Under the pieces are notes generated by a model that worked only from the letters and a program-made list of their open reading frames with translations, was not told the origin of the DNA and ran no database searches. From Gracilaria gracilis (taxonomy: Eukaryota > Rhodophyta > Florideophyceae > Gracilariales > Gracilariaceae): a stretch of 64,000 nt of DNA. This document shows positions 41,929 to 52,361 of the stretch, in pieces (the first letter of the stretch is position 1; each line of letters begins with the position of its first letter). The translations under genes were made by a program, and so were the position numbers. The stretch spans positions 558,001-622,000 of the forward strand of contig JARGSG010000018.1 of assembly GCA_030374805.1 (NCBI GenBank), read 5' to 3'.

Positions 41929-42507
41929 GGTTCATTCAACATTGACGAAGACATTGATGGTAGAAAAGCGCAAGACTTACTTGAGGTAGAAATGGTTAGC
42001 AATCATTATGAAGTAAAGGAAAAGAAGGACGCATAACTTACACACCAGACCGAAGTATTGTGGTGTAGCAGCTCCTGTGAACCCACTTCATTACGTCAAA
42101 CTGACGTATATGTCCGCAGTCGTTGGCTGCCATTACGCTGCATTTGGTTGGATCAGAAGTACTGGAGTGTAACAGTGCTCAATTCTTGGATGATTCCAAT
42201 CCCCAACAGATTGGATTGTGGACATAAACGCGATACCATATGTGCCCACCCTTCTACGAGAACCTAGGAGGACCGTGGGGTTCTCTGTACCTCTTGTAAC
42301 ACGGCAAAACTGTTTGCTTCGAGTATGAAAAACGTCAACCGCAACTCAGATTGTCTTCACCGCTGTTTACGACCATCAGCACACTGCTGGACCACCCTGA
42401 CTAGCACAATAAATAGAGCTCTGACACATCATTTCGGTCTCCATCGCCTTTGTCAAACCGCCCCGGTGCTTCAGACAGCATTCATCAAGCATCTCCTCCA
42501 TTTCAAA

Positions 42508-43884
42508 ATGGTGCCCTCTTCGTTCTTGCTCCTCCTTCCTTTCCTTGTGCTTCCCTCTTTGGTCTCCGCCGTGTTAGAGCCCATTCCCTGCCCACTTCAT
42601 CTTTCCAATTCGACTTGCGGGAAGCTCTCTGTGCCCCTCGACCATGCCAATCCTGCTGATTCTGTCAACATATCCATTCTTTACGCCATAACATATCCTT
42701 CCATCCAAACAAACTCTAGCAGTGCGTTTGTTTTCATTCAAGGAGGTCCTGGTCTCAGCGTCTTGGAACATCGGACAGAGGGACTTGCATCTCTGGAGCT
42801 CGTGAATGCCATGAAACGCCCCGTGATCTTGTTTGATCAACGTGGCACTGGAAACGCTTCTCTCCTCAATTGTTCGCTGCAGCTCTCATTTGACCTTGAC
42901 CTTCTCGATACTCAGAGATGTCTCTCGCAGATTGGAGATGACGTTCTCCACTACTCCGTGACTGCCATTGTGAATGATCTGGAAACGCTCCGGAAGGCCC
43001 TCGGTTTTGAACAGCTGGATCTATTTGGCATATCATACGGTACTCTCATATCACAAGCTTATGGCGTACTGTATCCCGACAGCGTTCGCTCCATTCTGCT
43101 TGATTCACCTGTTCCTATGCGGTACAAAGACATTTATCAAGTGCGTCACCATTCCGCATATGCTCGAATTCACGCGGAGAAGAACAAATACAATCCAAAC
43201 TTTTCTCCAGCGGAGTTCAATGACCAGATGAAGACTGTTCTCCGCCGTCTACGTTGGAACAGAGCTTTGCGAGAGGATCTGAGGATGAACCCGAGACAGT
43301 TGTTCCAGATGTACCGATTCACATTCGATTCTTTGGCTGATGCGGTTTCCATGGCTGCAGATAAAAAGAACTACACCGCCTTGACGGAAATTGCGAAATA
43401 CATGGAGCCTTCGAGCACACCTCTGCGTAGTTTCTCCGTCGCAATGGCCGTTTCCACCCTCTGCAACAGCATAGTGGATCTGGTTCCATGGGATGTGGAC
43501 GCACCGTTGCTCGAAAGGCTTGGAACGCTTGTGTACGATGTGCTTCATAGAGTGGGGCTTCGAGACTTCTCTCCATTCTACATGACAGAAGGATTCGAGT
43601 CAATGGCAAAGCACTGTCCCGCAATGCCTTTCCGTCAATTAAGGAGGGAAGGGCTCCCTCTCGACAAGGGACCGCAGAAAGAAATTCCAACTCTGGTTCT
43701 TGTCGGCGATCTGGATTCCTTAACCCCGATAGAAGACGTCGTGGATTTGGACCCTGTATTTAAGAAGAATGTGGCAGTTGTCAAAGGAGCGGGTCATGCT
43801 GTGAGTCTCCACCCGTGCGGGGATCATCTGTTTTTGGAGTTTGCCATTGACGGATTGGTAAGGAACCTGTCGGTTTGTGAATAG
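42508..43884 (+). CDS. Secreted alpha/beta hydrolase, tripeptidyl-peptidase/proline-iminopeptidase type
   Basis: ATG at 42508 is preferred over the longer frame because it starts a signal peptide (MVPSSFLLLLPFLVLPSLVSA); a TATA-like aataaatag lies about 100 bp upstream. 458 residues. Catalytic features of the alpha/beta hydrolase fold are an oxyanion segment FVFIQGGPG, then DQRGTG, the nucleophile elbow LFGISYGTL (GxSxG), an acid in VLVGDLDSLTP and a histidine in VKGAGHAVSLHPCG. The C-terminal part resembles the TAP-like domain of the secreted SlpD/tripeptidyl aminopeptidase group. These enzymes remove short N-terminal peptides or Pro. Several sequons and cysteines fit secretion. The frame is intact. 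Confidence 0.85.
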   Translation: MVPSSFLLLLPFLVLPSLVSAVLEPIPCPLHLSNSTCGKLSVPLDHANPADSVNISILYAITYPSIQTNSSSAFVFIQGGPGLSVLEHRTEGLASLELVNAMKRPVILFDQRGTGNASLLNCSLQLSFDLDLLDTQRCLSQIGDDVLHYSVTAIVNDLETLRKALGFEQLDLFGISYGTLISQAYGVLYPDSVRSILLDSPVPMRYKDIYQVRHHSAYARIHAEKNKYNPNFSPAEFNDQMKTVLRRLRWNRALREDLRMNPRQLFQMYRFTFDSLADAVSMAADKKNYTALTEIAKYMEPSSTPLRSFSVAMAVSTLCNSIVDLVPWDVDAPLLERLGTLVYDVLHRVGLRDFSPFYMTEGFESMAKHCPAMPFRQLRREGLPLDKGPQKEIPTLVLVGDLDSLTPIEDVVDLDPVFKKNVAVVKGAGHAVSLHPCGDHLFLEFAIDGLVRNLSVCE

Positions 43885-44274
43885 TTGTGATGGTCATACT
43901 TCACCGTATATTGTCAACATCCCGGTGATGGCATCTTGGTGCAAGGTCAGGCTGGTACGTACGTAGATATTTGCATATGTGCTAGAATTTCTCTATAACT
44001 ATTTGGGTATATGTTTGGCACCAACGCATTTACGGGTGGAACGCTCGTTGAGCAGCATTATGGGTGTCTTTTGTTTTTTTCATATATATGAAATCAAACC
44101 GCCTATGAAAAACCTCTGGAAGCAAATATTGTTATTCTTCCTAATCATGAAATGATCACCATTTCCTCAACTTTGGCTTGTGTTGCTACAAACAGCAACG
44201 CGAAACTGTGTAAATAAGAGCATGGCACGTTTTCGTACGACAGGCAAGCTGCCTGTTCACACTCAACATATAAA
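43885..44274. other. Intergenic
   Basis: No gene. A TATA-like tataaaat lies directly before the ATG at 44275, which may mean the true start is further in. Confidence 0.4.
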
Positions 44275-44886
44275 ATGAATTCAAAATCTCGCTCTCGCTC
44301 TACCGAAGGTAGAAATGAAGGGAGCGGTGGAAAACGAAAACAAACACACAGCGATATGGGCGCCAAACACGAGAGAGAGCCGTGTCCAAAGCGCGCAAGG
44401 GCGCAAATTGAAGAATGCTACGACAGTGGAGACGACGTGGAGGACATTGAAACGTTCCTTAAATGGCTCATGGATGACAGTTGTGATGCTGTAGGAGAAC
44501 CGCAACTGACGGTCAATCCAAACGATATAGTCGATAGTGCATGTACCACTGTTCCGTGGTACGCCGTTTCTCCCTACGACCACCCGTCATGGAGTAGTGA
44601 GTGTGAGACTTGCGGCAGAATGATCTCAAAGAACCATATACGCAATCACATGAAAAGGTGTAGAGAGTACAAATGCAAGGAGTTGGATTGCTCTTTCAAG
44701 ACGTTCCTACTCGGGAGGTTCGAGACTCACCAGCAGAAGCACAAGAAGGCGGATATTGAATGTGCTGCGTGCGGGAAAATGTTTAAAACGAGAGGGTACC
44801 TCACTGTACATCTAGAAAAGCACTGTCGAAAAACACGCATATTCGAAGAGGACAAGGACTACGAAGGTACCGTTGGTACACGGTAG
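44275..44886 (+). CDS. C2H2 zinc-finger protein
   Basis: A 203-residue ORF. The N-terminus is basic and Ser/Arg-rich with a nuclear-localisation-like cluster (CPKRARAQ), then an acidic segment. Three zinc fingers lie at about residues 110-190: CETCGRMISKNHIRNHMKRC, then a C-x4-C type (CKELDCSFKTFLLGRFETHQQKH) and a classical C2H2 finger (CAACGKMFKTRGYLTVHLEKHC). Probably a nuclear DNA- or RNA-binding protein; the target is unknown. The first ATG lies right after a tataaaat box, so the in-frame Met at residue 28 is an alternative start. Confidence 0.7.
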   Translation: MNSKSRSRSTEGRNEGSGGKRKQTHSDMGAKHEREPCPKRARAQIEECYDSGDDVEDIETFLKWLMDDSCDAVGEPQLTVNPNDIVDSACTTVPWYAVSPYDHPSWSSECETCGRMISKNHIRNHMKRCREYKCKELDCSFKTFLLGRFETHQQKHKKADIECAACGKMFKTRGYLTVHLEKHCRKTRIFEEDKDYEGTVGTR

Positions 44887-45117
44887 TAATGGTAGAGCAT
44901 AAATACACGTAGTTTTCTGTAAATGTTTGGATAAAAATTTTGGCGGCCCCGTTCCAAAACTGGCTCTGTGATCTCGCTTCGACAGATACCGTGTAGCTTA
45001 CGGTAATTTACCGTATGGCCCGTATCAAGTGGCACATTCGCGGGCCGCGAGCACGTCAACATGATGACGACCAACCGCCTCCGTCTTTGCTTCATCACGA
45101 ACTCCAGCTTTCGTACA

Positions 45118-45168
45118 AGTGCGCGAGATTGCGAAGTGCGCGAGATTGCGAAGTGCGCGAGATTGCGA
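45118..45168. repeat. 17-bp tandem repeat, 3 copies
   Basis: Three perfect copies of agtgcgcgagattgcga directly left of the fold-back element. Confidence 0.93.
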
Positions 45169-45494
45169 AACACGTGCTCGAGGGCGAAGTGCCGCAGGGT
45201 CAAAAAATCTAGATATATCTATTTGCATCCAAATCGATATGAGACGGAGAGTAACCTTAACCGTATGGGTACTGTGCAAGCCAGAGCATACTGTACAATA
45301 GCTCATATGAAGCACTTGGAAAGAACCACCGGACCACTGGAACCGCTGGTTCTTTCCAAGTGCTCCATACGAGCTACGCTATGGCTTGCACAGTAAGTTA
45401 CCCATACGGTTACTCTCCGTTTCATATCGATTTGGATGCAAATAGATATATATAGTTTCTTTGACGCCGCACTTCGCCCTCGAGCACGTGTTTC
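45167..45494. mobile_element. Fold-back (long inverted repeat) element in a promoter
   Basis: The left arm (45167-45328) and right arm (45347-45494) are imperfect reverse complements along about 150-160 bp (outer end gaaacacgtgctcgagggcg; inner end cttggaaagaacca), separated by an 18-base loop. The right arm ends about 25 bp before a TATA box, so the element forms the upstream promoter of the gene at 45615. No coding capacity; a MITE or fold-back insertion. Confidence 0.88.
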
Positions 45495-45519
45495 CCACTT
45501 TGGCGCTGCGACGGCGCAG

Positions 45520-45526
45520 TATAAAG
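45520..45526 (+). promoter_or_regulatory. TATA box
   Basis: tataaag lies 89 bases before the ATG at 45615 and just downstream of the fold-back element. Confidence 0.65.
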
Positions 45527-45614
45527 CGGGAGCCCCAACTCGGACGCTCGGCCTCTCCCCATTCGTACCATCCGCGTTTGAGCTGCCGCATACCCACCGC
45601 TTCTACAACACAAG

Positions 45615-46010
45615 ATGGCTTCCTCCGATGAATACCGCGCTATTGCTATGGGCGACCATGCTGGTCTCTCCTCACTTTCATCCTCAGTCAAAAAGAAGAA
45701 CTGGACGTACGTAATTGGCGCCGTTCTGCTGGTTGTGAGTACAGCTTTGGTGACTGCCCACGTTACCACTGGTCAATATCAGTATTCCGCACCGTATGGC
45801 GTGAGAGCCGTCCCGACCTTCGCACCGTCTCGTTTCGTGGATAGGTACACGGCGTCGAAGTCCAGCGGCGGTCCTTTTTACGACAAGGAGTTTCTTGATG
45901 TGGCTCGTGGTATGGTTGACGATATATGTAACTCAATCAAGTACACCTCGTGCACGTATTCGGGTGCCCGAGACACTAATTGGTGCAAGATCTGCAGCAA
46001 TTATAATTAA
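45615..46010 (+). CDS. Small type II membrane protein, unknown
   Basis: A 131-residue intact ORF with ATG at 45615 and a TATA box 89 bp upstream. A polar Ser-rich N-terminus is followed by one hydrophobic segment (about residues 31-49, YVIGAVLLVVSTALVTAHV) after a KKK cluster, giving a signal-anchor topology with the C-terminus outside. Four cysteines cluster at the C-terminus (DDICNSIKYTSC, then WCKIC). No family is recognised. Confidence 0.65.
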   Translation: MASSDEYRAIAMGDHAGLSSLSSSVKKKNWTYVIGAVLLVVSTALVTAHVTTGQYQYSAPYGVRAVPTFAPSRFVDRYTASKSSGGPFYDKEFLDVARGMVDDICNSIKYTSCTYSGARDTNWCKICSNYN

Positions 46011-46195
46011 CCACTAGATAGGCGCAGGCCAATGTGGATTGCTGTGGAGTTCACACGCTGGTGAGGGCCAAAGAGGTCCAGCGGCTGATGCCCTTGACTC
46101 AACTTGTATTGCAGCTGAGACTTGTAAGACATGCGGCGGATGGCAAACCAAATGTGGCTGATAGCGTCATTGATAGGGTGAACAATTACGAAGCT

Positions 46196-47505
46196 TGATG
46201 TTTCTCGCACTCGGTAAAGAACTTTTGGCAGCTATTCTCTTTTTCATGATTTCTCCCATCTTGTCCGGGCAACTTGCATGAGTTTGTGCATCAACGTTGC
46301 TCATGACGTATAAGACGAACTCATATTTAAGATCATCTTCGACGAGTGGCTTGGCTTTGGTGCCTTTGGTAGCTTCTTGTCTTCAAAATGTCCTCCAAAA
46401 ACCAACGGAATCAAGCACTCGGTGCAACAAAGGAGCAGTATCCCATAGCGCTTCTATGGAGCAATTTTGAGTTCTCCTCGATGAACTTTTTTATTTGTAG
46501 ATAAAACTGATTACCAATTTCCCGAAGTTCGGGTCCCAAGATAGGCTAACTGACACTGTAAAGGCCAACCTTTCGATTTCCAGGAATGAGAACAAATTGA
46601 AGTCGACAGCATCGTTTCAGCTCGTTCCGTCGAGATACAGCCGATCATCCGAACCCCGAACTGGCCTAACCGTTCAACTTGTAATTTGTAATTTCTTCAT
46701 TCGGAGCATCTGTGCCGGATCTAAGCAAGCCTAACTTCACGGCTTTTCCTTCATTTTTGACATTCGACCGCTTGATAAAAAGCTAATCGTGTTAGCTACA
46801 ATTATGGAGAAGTAGAAGCAAAACGAATCAAGAACGAGAAGGCTAGATGCAAATCAGAGGACCTTCTTAAAAGGGGTCGAAACAGCATATAATTATAATG
46901 TGTAAGTTCATAAAAATTATCAAAAATAAAGGTTGATTTGCATCCGTGCATGCGTGGATCACTGCGATGGGACCCATCTTTGACTTCTTTCGGCAATTTC
47001 TGAAGTTGGTAGGGTACTTAAACTATCCTATAGAAGGAGTTATAATCTCATACTTATGCAATCGGTAGCAAACGGTCGAACCTTCGGACCTGCAGAAAAC
47101 AAAACAAATCTTATGAGTAGTCTTGCCACTGTAGTAGTTGTCCTGTTAAGGTCTGGAGCGAATCTTTGCCAAGCCTCGAAAAACAGCCTAACCAAGGTCA
47201 CAATGAAACGACAAATTAAATTTATTCGTGCAAATAACAAGTTGAACAGTTACATGGAACTACTAAAGGTAGTTGTCACATCTGCGGCACAATTACTCGA
47301 CGAATAGGTACGAAGTCGAAGTATGTCTATTTGCGGACGACGGTGGGTTTTCTGACAAAGAAGCGCCTCCAGTTGCTACGCAGAACAGTACTGGGTGCCT
47401 ACTCGGTGGTGGTGAGGCGAAAACCGTGTTACACAGAACGAAATGTGGGCACATTTGGGGGTTCAAATCTTGTGAACCCCTAAAACCACATCGACACCAC
47501 CACTG
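46196..47505. repeat. Dispersed repeat R, copy 1 (split by a MITE)
   Basis: Highly similar to 50671-51403 from tgatgtttctcgcactcgg to caccaccactg, but interrupted by a 582-bp insertion. Both copies lie just downstream of a host gene. The end region contains a short palindrome (ggggttca / tgaacccc). I see no coding content. Confidence 0.9.
46669..47250. mobile_element. TA-flanked MITE inside repeat R copy 1
   Basis: 582 bp with terminal inverted repeats of about 20 bp and two mismatches (accgttcaacttgtaatttg; actgttcaacttgttatttg), flanked by TA on both sides. The second copy of repeat R has a single TA at the same place, giving an empty site. A TA duplication indicates a Tc1/mariner-type MITE. 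No transposase is encoded. Confidence 0.85.
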
Positions 47506-47869
47506 CCAGAGCAATCGATGCCAAGGAAATTACTACGTGTAAAGGCATTTGAATGCCTCGACAAAACCCCTGCTCTTGGCATATGATAAACAAAATTCAT
47601 CTATAGCCCTTTGCTCCGCAGCGAGGCGGACTTCTAATATCGTTCTTTTTCTTCTCTCCCAATTAAAGCTCCAGGCCACTGCGAGACCGCTCATCCCGCC
47701 ACACTTTTAATCCACATAATACCTCTTCCATTGGAAATTCAATTCTCGAAATCACCTGGAAATACTGTGGGACGGAGACAAATGCACAGGCGAACCATCA
47801 GGACGCTCCCAGTATATTGTTCCTATTTAGAGATTAATCTGTGCTGAATACGCGCGCGAGAAAATTCCT

Positions 47870-48389
47870 GGATTGGGCTGTAGAACGTTACCCTTGGGAA
47901 TGAGGCTGAAGGAAAATAGAAATATTTGGCGACTGTTATATAATTCAACTCTGCGCATCGATCCTTTTCTTTTCAGCTTTTTCGATTCCCTTATTGACCA
48001 TATGTGAGATATGATTTGAATCATGTCCATGGATTTATATCTCATCGGTAGTCTTCTACGGTTTGCTTGCCTGATACTCATTGCTAGTACCCGGGCGCGA
48101 ATCTACTAAAACGGGAGTACTAACAGTCGAAGTACAAAATTGAAGAAACTGGTCTCCCAATAAAACCACCGTTTGTATTTGTATTAAATTTTGACGCATA
48201 TTTCTTCATCCATTCGTTTTCCAAAAAAAATTGGGAAAGCATTTAAGGCTTTTCCAAAAATATTGAAATGGATTTTAAATATTTTTGAATTGAAATCAAC
48301 GGAGTCTCGCCATAGGAGTCCTGTGTGGGCCGTGAAGAAGTGGACAAAAACAAAAGTGGCCATACATTTTTCTAGGGGGCTCACTGTAC
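47870..48389. repeat. Diverged dispersed repeat, uninterrupted copy
   Basis: Resembles 30481-30835 followed directly by 38288-38440, i.e. the site before element 2 inserted. Includes tttccaaaaatattgaaa and tttttctagggggc. Confidence 0.6.
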
Positions 48390-48451
48390 ACCTTCATCGA
48401 AGGTTAATGTTCGCGCAGATACCTTCATCGAAGGTTAATGTCCGCGCAAAT
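48390..48451. repeat. 31-bp direct repeat, 2 copies
   Basis: 48390-48420 and 48421-48451 differ by two bases; the core is accttcatcgaaggttaatg. Confidence 0.93.
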
Positions 48452-48900
48452 AACTACTCACCTGCGACTAACAGCTAGCGTGTCGCCCAAGTTACGACGA
48501 GGGGGGGGTCAGGAGATAGCTTCGGTCTTTTACAGTCATCGGTCTGAAAGCCACTCCCTACAGTCTACCTTTTTGCACTAGAAGGACGTGATCAAACTAT
48601 CTGCTGCTAGGTCCTCTGAGAATTGAACCTTTACTCTTATCGTGCACGTGTGCAGGCTTTCTACCAGCACCAGTAATGTGAACTACAACTCTTGCTACGG
48701 CAGCCTGCAACTGCTCCCCCTGTAACAAGCAAGGGATTTGCAACGTCTCTGTCCAGAGGACTGTGGTTCGTATTTAACTTCGTCTTCGCCTCATTCTTTG
48801 TGAAACGCAGTGGACGGACGAACAAGCGGCATTCTTGGAAACCGTAATGAAACGCAGTGCATATGATAATTCTCTCCCGCTCTCCTTTCACTTTGGAAAG

Positions 48901-50565
48901 ATGAGGTGCCATATCTTCGTAGCTCTGATATGCTTCGTCTCATGCTGGCCCCCTACAAGAGCGACTCAATTCAAGCGCCCGCTCTGCAATACCTTCGACC
49001 CACAATGTGGTATGACTCCGGAACGAGCATTTCAGACACTACTCACTCCAAACGACCAGCTGCTTCCGAAATTACTCGAATTCAAACGCCGCGCTCGTTT
49101 TCGAATACAAGTTGGGCCGCTGATCTACAATGATGGCAATGACGGGATCATAAACATAGACGAAGCGCTGTCTCCCACTTTTCCGGCAGTCAATACTTCT
49201 ATTTGCGGGACTAACAGCAACCCAACGATCAGAGAGGCTGTTATTTGCACAGTGACAAACGATGTTGTGCAGCCCCTTCGAGGAAACGTTAACGCTTCAC
49301 GGATTGGATATTCAACACAAGGACGTCCTTTACTTGCAGTTCGCTTTGGCAATCAGCACGGGATACCCGTCTTTATCGTTACCCAGCAACATGGTAACGA
49401 GCCCGCTTCTACAGAGGCTATCTTCAAGTTTCTAGGAGTTCTTCAGGCGAAACCCCGTCTTCGAATGAAACTGCTGCGAGTTATGAACATACTCATCTTG
49501 ATTCGAGCCAACCGAGATGGTGGAGAGCCTACAGGGACTTTCAACATTCCTGTTGCCCCGTTTAGTGGGACTGAAGCATTCTTTCGCCATAACGTTGACC
49601 CTACTGCTGGGGGTGGCTTTGCGGTAGATTCTGAACCTGGATTCTTTGGGGTTGTTGGTCGTGGTTATGATATCAATCGATATCATTATAACAAACTCGA
49701 TGGACCAATCAGACCTGTTGAAACACAGGCTATGGTCGCCGCACAGCTGGCTTTCCGCCCTCGTGTTACCATCGACATGCATGGGGACTTTCAGAAGTCC
49801 GTCTGTGAGGTAGACAAGGCTTCCATTGTGCCAAAGTCGGTTCTAGGTGTTCTTCCATCCGGTAACTGCAAAATCCACTCGAATTTCGTGCCTAGTCTTG
49901 TTACTCAACGGAATGAATCGATTATTGGGGGTTTCTTTGCAGCCGATCGAGCTATTTCTACTGGTGCATCAGACGGAAGCGAAGCATTGATTTTAGAGAG
50001 ACCACTCACCATCGCTCAGATGATATTGAGAAGAGCTATATCAGGGATCGTTAGCAAGCTGCAACCCAGAGTTGTCGGGACTTTGTCTCGATACAGTCAG
50101 CTTGCCCTTGGCACTGCTGTATTGGAAGGTCGTTCACTGGGACTCACGGGTGAAGAACTCGGAACTATTGGTACAGGGTGGGAAGTAGTGAATTTTGGGG
50201 CTGCATTTCGTCCGGCTGCTTCATCTGTGAGGATTGTCGATGGCAACCCCGTGCCGGAAATTTCGGCCGAGACCTACATACCGGAACCGTGCTTTCTACG
50301 CGATAACATTTGTCTTCACGAGCTCTTTCTGCGTACATCACTGTTAACGATTGTGAACGCCGGGAAGAGTTCTACTGCTCCGACAGGGGAAGTAGAATTC
50401 TGTGACATTCCGCTTGCAAGCGGACTCATAGCGTCTGCGCCATCCTCTTTGGGATGGGCTAATCTAAGCGTGGAAAGTGAGCAGCTAGTGCCCTTGGGAA
50501 TGTATCCAGCTGCAAGTGCTGCCATTCCTGCATCTTGTCCAAGAGATTTCGGGTTTGAAGCGTAG
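48901..50565 (+). CDS. Secreted M14-family zinc carboxypeptidase
   Basis: ATG at 48901 is chosen because it starts a signal peptide (MRCHIFVALICFVSCWPPTRA); ATG 48847 is an alternative. 554 residues. Zinc ligands are H and E in VTQQHGNEPASTEAI (HxxE, about residue 165) and the histidine in VTIDMHGDF (about 293). The substrate-binding Arg/Asn equivalents appear in LIRANRDGGEPTG and GYDINRYHY. It therefore fits the M14 carboxypeptidase clan, cutting C-terminal residues or acting as an amidase. The C-terminal about 150 residues lack a known motif and contain several cysteines. The frame is intact. The repeat R copy starts 105 bp downstream. Confidence 0.85.
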   Translation: MRCHIFVALICFVSCWPPTRATQFKRPLCNTFDPQCGMTPERAFQTLLTPNDQLLPKLLEFKRRARFRIQVGPLIYNDGNDGIINIDEALSPTFPAVNTSICGTNSNPTIREAVICTVTNDVVQPLRGNVNASRIGYSTQGRPLLAVRFGNQHGIPVFIVTQQHGNEPASTEAIFKFLGVLQAKPRLRMKLLRVMNILILIRANRDGGEPTGTFNIPVAPFSGTEAFFRHNVDPTAGGGFAVDSEPGFFGVVGRGYDINRYHYNKLDGPIRPVETQAMVAAQLAFRPRVTIDMHGDFQKSVCEVDKASIVPKSVLGVLPSGNCKIHSNFVPSLVTQRNESIIGGFFAADRAISTGASDGSEALILERPLTIAQMILRRAISGIVSKLQPRVVGTLSRYSQLALGTAVLEGRSLGLTGEELGTIGTGWEVVNFGAAFRPAASSVRIVDGNPVPEISAETYIPEPCFLRDNICLHELFLRTSLLTIVNAGKSSTAPTGEVEFCDIPLASGLIASAPSSLGWANLSVESEQLVPLGMYPAASAAIPASCPRDFGFEA

Positions 50566-50670
50566 GTGCTGCTTTTAAATGTGTTCTGGATAATTCGTGT
50601 TATGGTGTTCTGCTACTTTTGCCTCCTTGTTTGTTTCAACATTGTAGTGTTTAGTGCACTTGTGTGCAGA

Positions 50671-51403
50671 TGATGTTTCTCGCACTCGGTAAAGTACTTT
50701 TGGCAGCTATTCTCTTTTTCATGATTTCTCCCATCTCGTCCGGGCAACTTGCATGAGCTCGTGCATCAACGTTGCTCATGACGTATAAGTCTAACTCATA
50801 TTTAAGATCATCTTCGACGAGTGGCTTGGCTTTGGTGCCTTTGGTAGCTTCTTGTCTTCAAAATGTCCTCCGAAAACCAACGGAATCAAGCACTCGGTGT
50901 AACAAAGTATCAATATCCCATAGCTTCTATGGGGCAATTTTGAGTTCTCCTAATTTTATTTGTAGATAGAACTGATTACCAATTTCCCGAAGTTCGGGTC
51001 CCAAGATAGGTTTTGCATACTGACACTGTAAAGGCCAACTTTTCAATTTCCAGGAATGAGAACAAATTGAAGTCGACAGCATCGTTTCAGCTCGTTCCGT
51101 CGAGATGCAGCCGATCATCCGAACCCCGAACTGGACTACAGGGAACTACCGAAGGTACCGTCGGTAGTTGTCACATCTGCGGCACAATTACCCGACGAAT
51201 AGGTACGAAGTCGAAGTATGTCTATTTGCGGACGACGGTGGGTTTTCTGACAAAGAAGCGCCTCCGGCTGCTACGCAGAACGGTACTGGGTGCCCACTAC
51301 TCGGTGGTGGTCAGGCAAAAACCGTGTTACACAGAACAAAATGTGGGCACATTTGGGGGTTCAAATCTTGTGAACCTCTAAAATCACATCGACACCACCA
51401 CTG
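50671..51403. repeat. Dispersed repeat R, copy 2 (empty site)
   Basis: 733 bp, matching 46196-47505 without its MITE. It contains an inverted repeat aactaccg / cggtagtt near 51145-51168. Confidence 0.9.
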
Positions 51404-52361
51404 GGAGAAGCGGGAAAGATGTATAATAGAGGAAGCAAAGTTGAAAAGACAGGCTTTCTCCACAAGACATGCTTATTCTAAAGGCTTTATAATGTTGAGG
51501 GCGTTTCACACTTTTACGCACCTCTGTACAAAATAAAAAAAAATTTCGAAAACCCTGAAACTGTCACCAGATGCTTCCACTGAAAGGAACTAAGAAAGAC
51601 AACTCTGTTTCATCCAAGATCACAACTAAGACACTAGAGTTCTTATAGTTCTCATAGAGTTCTTTCTAGAATCATAAAGTTTTGAAGCACATGCAAAATA
51701 GAGTTTAGAGTACACACGGAGTTCTCCAAGATGTCCCCAAAGACAATTATTATACATTCGTATTACTGTAATAAACGGCGTTTCAAAATTGTAGAAACAG
51801 CCCAAAACAAAATAAAACTAGAGTTTTAAACCATCAAAAACTTCTCATGCGCTATAGCTGTACATAAATTCAACCGGCACACAATTGCCGCACTCTAAAA
51901 CAATAGAACACAGTGTTTCAAATCTTATTGTGATCCCTTCTTTGCTTCGTACCACCTCTGCAAAAACAAGTCGCTCCCAAACGCCACTTGTAAGTTCTCT
52001 TAGTTCTTATCCAGTTTTCCCGTGGACACAAACGCGATTACTTACACAACTCATACGCAAAATGTAAAATTTCTTACAAATTGCTAATTTGTTAGGTGCT
52101 TTCTAGTGAGGACTTCTTAACGCATTATCATGCCTGAAACACGGAACATTAGATCTTGTATGACGTTCACCAGAAAATGTGCAGAAGCAAGCTTCTGCAC
52201 ATTTACTGTTTCAATACTGATACAGCGGGTGAATAAGGTAACTATTTGAAAACAGCATATTTAGTGATGTAGCAATAAGAACTCTAATTAATTCTCAAAT
52301 AAAAAATAACACAGCAAAGATCAACCAACTACGAAATACGATAGAAAATCCCTGAAAACAA
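51404..52361. other. AT-rich stretch left of the transposase
   Basis: No gene is seen. It may include the end of the transposon whose broken transposase follows, but I could not identify TIRs. Confidence 0.45.
52175..52204. repeat. 13-bp hairpin
   Basis: aaatgtgcagaag and its exact reverse complement are separated by caag. Confidence 0.9.

Larger units (their letters stand above)
38650..42197. mobile_element. PIF/Harbinger-like DNA transposon, copy 2
   Basis: Inverted ends at 38650 (gggagcatccaagaattt) and 42197 (reverse complement ggaatcatccaagaatt) are flanked by the 3-bp duplication aat (38647-38649 and 42198-42200). It contains a DUF6818-like gene (plus) and a convergent DDE transposase (minus), as in copy 1. 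The left 910 bp including the TIR is tandemly duplicated, so the ancestral element is probably 39560-42197 (2.6 kb). The transposase has a stop and a frameshift, so this copy is non-autonomous. Confidence 0.85.

Noticed and set aside
45118..45168. CRISPR-like array (three regular repeats)
   Set aside because: The repeats are directly adjacent without spacers, and the genome is eukaryotic.
47056..47307. 83-codon ORF within the MITE
   Set aside because: It runs through the MITE boundary into repeat R, so it is a chance frame and not a transposase.
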